Below are positions 6,429 to 7,036 of a stretch of DNA of 7,036 nucleotides, one piece after another. The translations under genes and the position numbers were made by a program. The first letter of the stretch is position 1. Every line of letters begins with the position of its first letter. Under the pieces are notes generated by a model, which was given only the letters and a program-made list of their open reading frames with translations, did no database searches and was not told the origin of the DNA. Source of the DNA: Alphaproteobacteria bacterium (lineage in GTDB: Bacteria > Pseudomonadota > Alphaproteobacteria > Rhizobiales > Aestuariivirgaceae); contig JAJRRZ010000066.1 in NCBI GenBank assembly GCA_024279045.1, forward strand, positions 1 through 7,036, in the 5' to 3' direction.

Positions 6429-6896
6429 AGCACACAAATGACGGATCAGGACTGGGAGCTTGCGGTCAGGCTGTTTCGCCAATGCCTGCCGCGTCGGGGC
6501 GGCAAGGCGCGTGATGATCGTCTGTTTCTGGAAGCGTTGCACTATTTTGCGACACACAACATCACCTGGCGGGCGTTGCCGGAGCGCTTCGGCCCGTGGA
6601 ACAGCGTCTGGAAGCGCTTTTGCCGATTGTTGAAGGCCGGGGTTTTCGAGGATTTCTTCGAATTGCTGAGAGCCGCCAGCGACAGCGCCCATCTGGTGCA
6701 AATGTTTGATGCTTCGGTCGTTCGCGCCCATATTACCGCGGCGGGTGCAACAGGGGGCAGAACGGACAGGCGCTTGGCCGCTCACGTGGCGGGTTCTCCA
6801 CGAAAATCCACCTGAAGTGCGATCATCGGGGCCTGCCGCTGGCCTTTCTGCTCACTGGCGGCGAGCAGAACGACGCGCCTTTCTTCGAAGCACTGG
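6426..6896 (+). pseudogene. IS5-family transposase, N-terminal part with a -1 frame break
   Basis: ATG 6426 follows AGGGAG by 9 nt and opens a 130-residue frame to TGA 6813-6815. WRALPERFGPWNSVWKRFCRL is the typical N-terminal domain of IS427-like IS5-family transposases, and MFDASVVRAH carries the first catalytic Asp. At the G-run 6753-6757 the homology moves to the -1 frame, which reads QNGQALGRSRGGFSTKIHLK and then GLPLAFLLTGGEQNDAPFFEALG, up to about 6896. Some IS427-group elements join two frames by programmed frameshifting, so this could be natural. However, the local heptamer A-GGG-GGC is not an ideal slip site, and a lost G is just as likely. The second Asp and the rest are missing beyond the junction near 6890, so it is non-functional here. 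Similar in type to the fragment at 142-309 and possibly from the same element. Confidence 0.85.
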
Positions 6897-7036
6897 GTGG
6901 AGCATGTATTCGCCGAACAGAAAGACCGCATGGGTCTGTTCATCCGCACCATCGGCTTGCGCCGGGCGGAGGCCATGATTACTCTCGCCAACATGGCCTA
7001 CAACATGAAGCGCTGGTGCTGGCTCGCTAGGCTCTG
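6891..7036 (+). pseudogene. second IS5-family transposase, C-terminal fragment, continues past the window
   Basis: From about 6897 the frame reads VEHVFAEQKDRMGLFIRTIG and then AEAMITLANMAYNMKRWCWL, the conserved C-terminal block of another IS5-family subgroup; the Glu of VEHVF is the expected last catalytic acid. It differs clearly from the C-terminus at 142-309 (VIERFFGRLK). It has no start and no upstream catalytic domain, and it joins directly to the truncated transposase before it. It is still open at the window edge, so its true end is unseen. Confidence 0.8.

Larger units (their letters stand above)
6205..7036. mobile_element. mosaic of insertion-sequence remnants
   Basis: Three IS pieces abut here: an IS30-type 5' end on the minus strand (about 6205-6350), an IS5-family 5' end on the plus strand (about 6350-6896) and a second IS5-family 3' end (about 6890 onward). 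None is complete. The part before 6425 is visibly less GC-rich than the operon. The element boundary near 6350 is a guess from where one IS-like leader stops and the other begins; no target duplications can be seen. Confidence 0.7.

Noticed and set aside
7027..7036. TAGGCTCTG at the window edge resembling an IS427-like left end
   Set aside because: Only ten bases are visible and they may simply be the continuing transposase frame; more sequence to the right is needed.
1..7036. tRNA, rRNA, CRISPR array, replication origin
   Set aside because: No cloverleaf, rRNA core, regularly spaced repeats or iteron clusters were seen on either strand.

Overview
The window looks like alphaproteobacterial chromosome, most likely from the Acetobacteraceae or a near relative. 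The genes are GC-rich. The core is a DivL-type kinase with tyrosine at the phosphoacceptor position, followed by a TsaE-AmgK fusion gene and murU. This gene order and fusion are, from memory, typical of Alphaproteobacteria; species cannot be named from the sequence alone.

Layout. Positions 1-about 390 are mobile-element debris: a long interrupted palindrome (7-109), the last 56 codons of an IS5-family transposase (142-309), and short inverted repeats. Positions 530-5492 hold a three-gene + strand operon, divL > tsaE-amgK > murU, in which each stop codon overlaps the next start as ATGA, so translational coupling is likely. Positions 5500-6212 are a separate heat-shock unit: a near-consensus sigma-32 (RpoH) promoter, a leader of about 105 nt that folds by eye into ROSE-like hairpins covering the Shine-Dalgarno, a small heat-shock protein (Hsp20) and a terminator-like stem. 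From about 6205 to the end lies a mosaic of broken insertion sequences: a 5' fragment of an IS30-type transposase on the minus strand, an IS5-family transposase start with a frame break, and an abrupt junction into the C-terminus of another IS5-family transposase that runs off the window.

How the genes work together. DivL is a cell-cycle regulator that in Caulobacter controls the CckA-ChpT-CtrA phosphorelay through DivK. TsaE is the ATPase needed for the t6A37 tRNA modification. AmgK and MurU are consecutive enzymes of the MurNAc salvage pathway that returns peptidoglycan sugar to UDP-MurNAc. The operon therefore joins cell-cycle signalling, translation fidelity and cell-wall recycling.

Most notable: the Tyr-for-His kinase, a short heptapeptide-repeat linker between TsaE and AmgK, the RpoH promoter plus candidate RNA thermometer of hsp20, a transposase start codon buried in a strong hairpin, and the chimeric IS remnants on both flanks. 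I found no clear wholly new system. The addB-addA genes that commonly follow murU in this lineage are not present here, which may reflect IS-mediated rearrangement.
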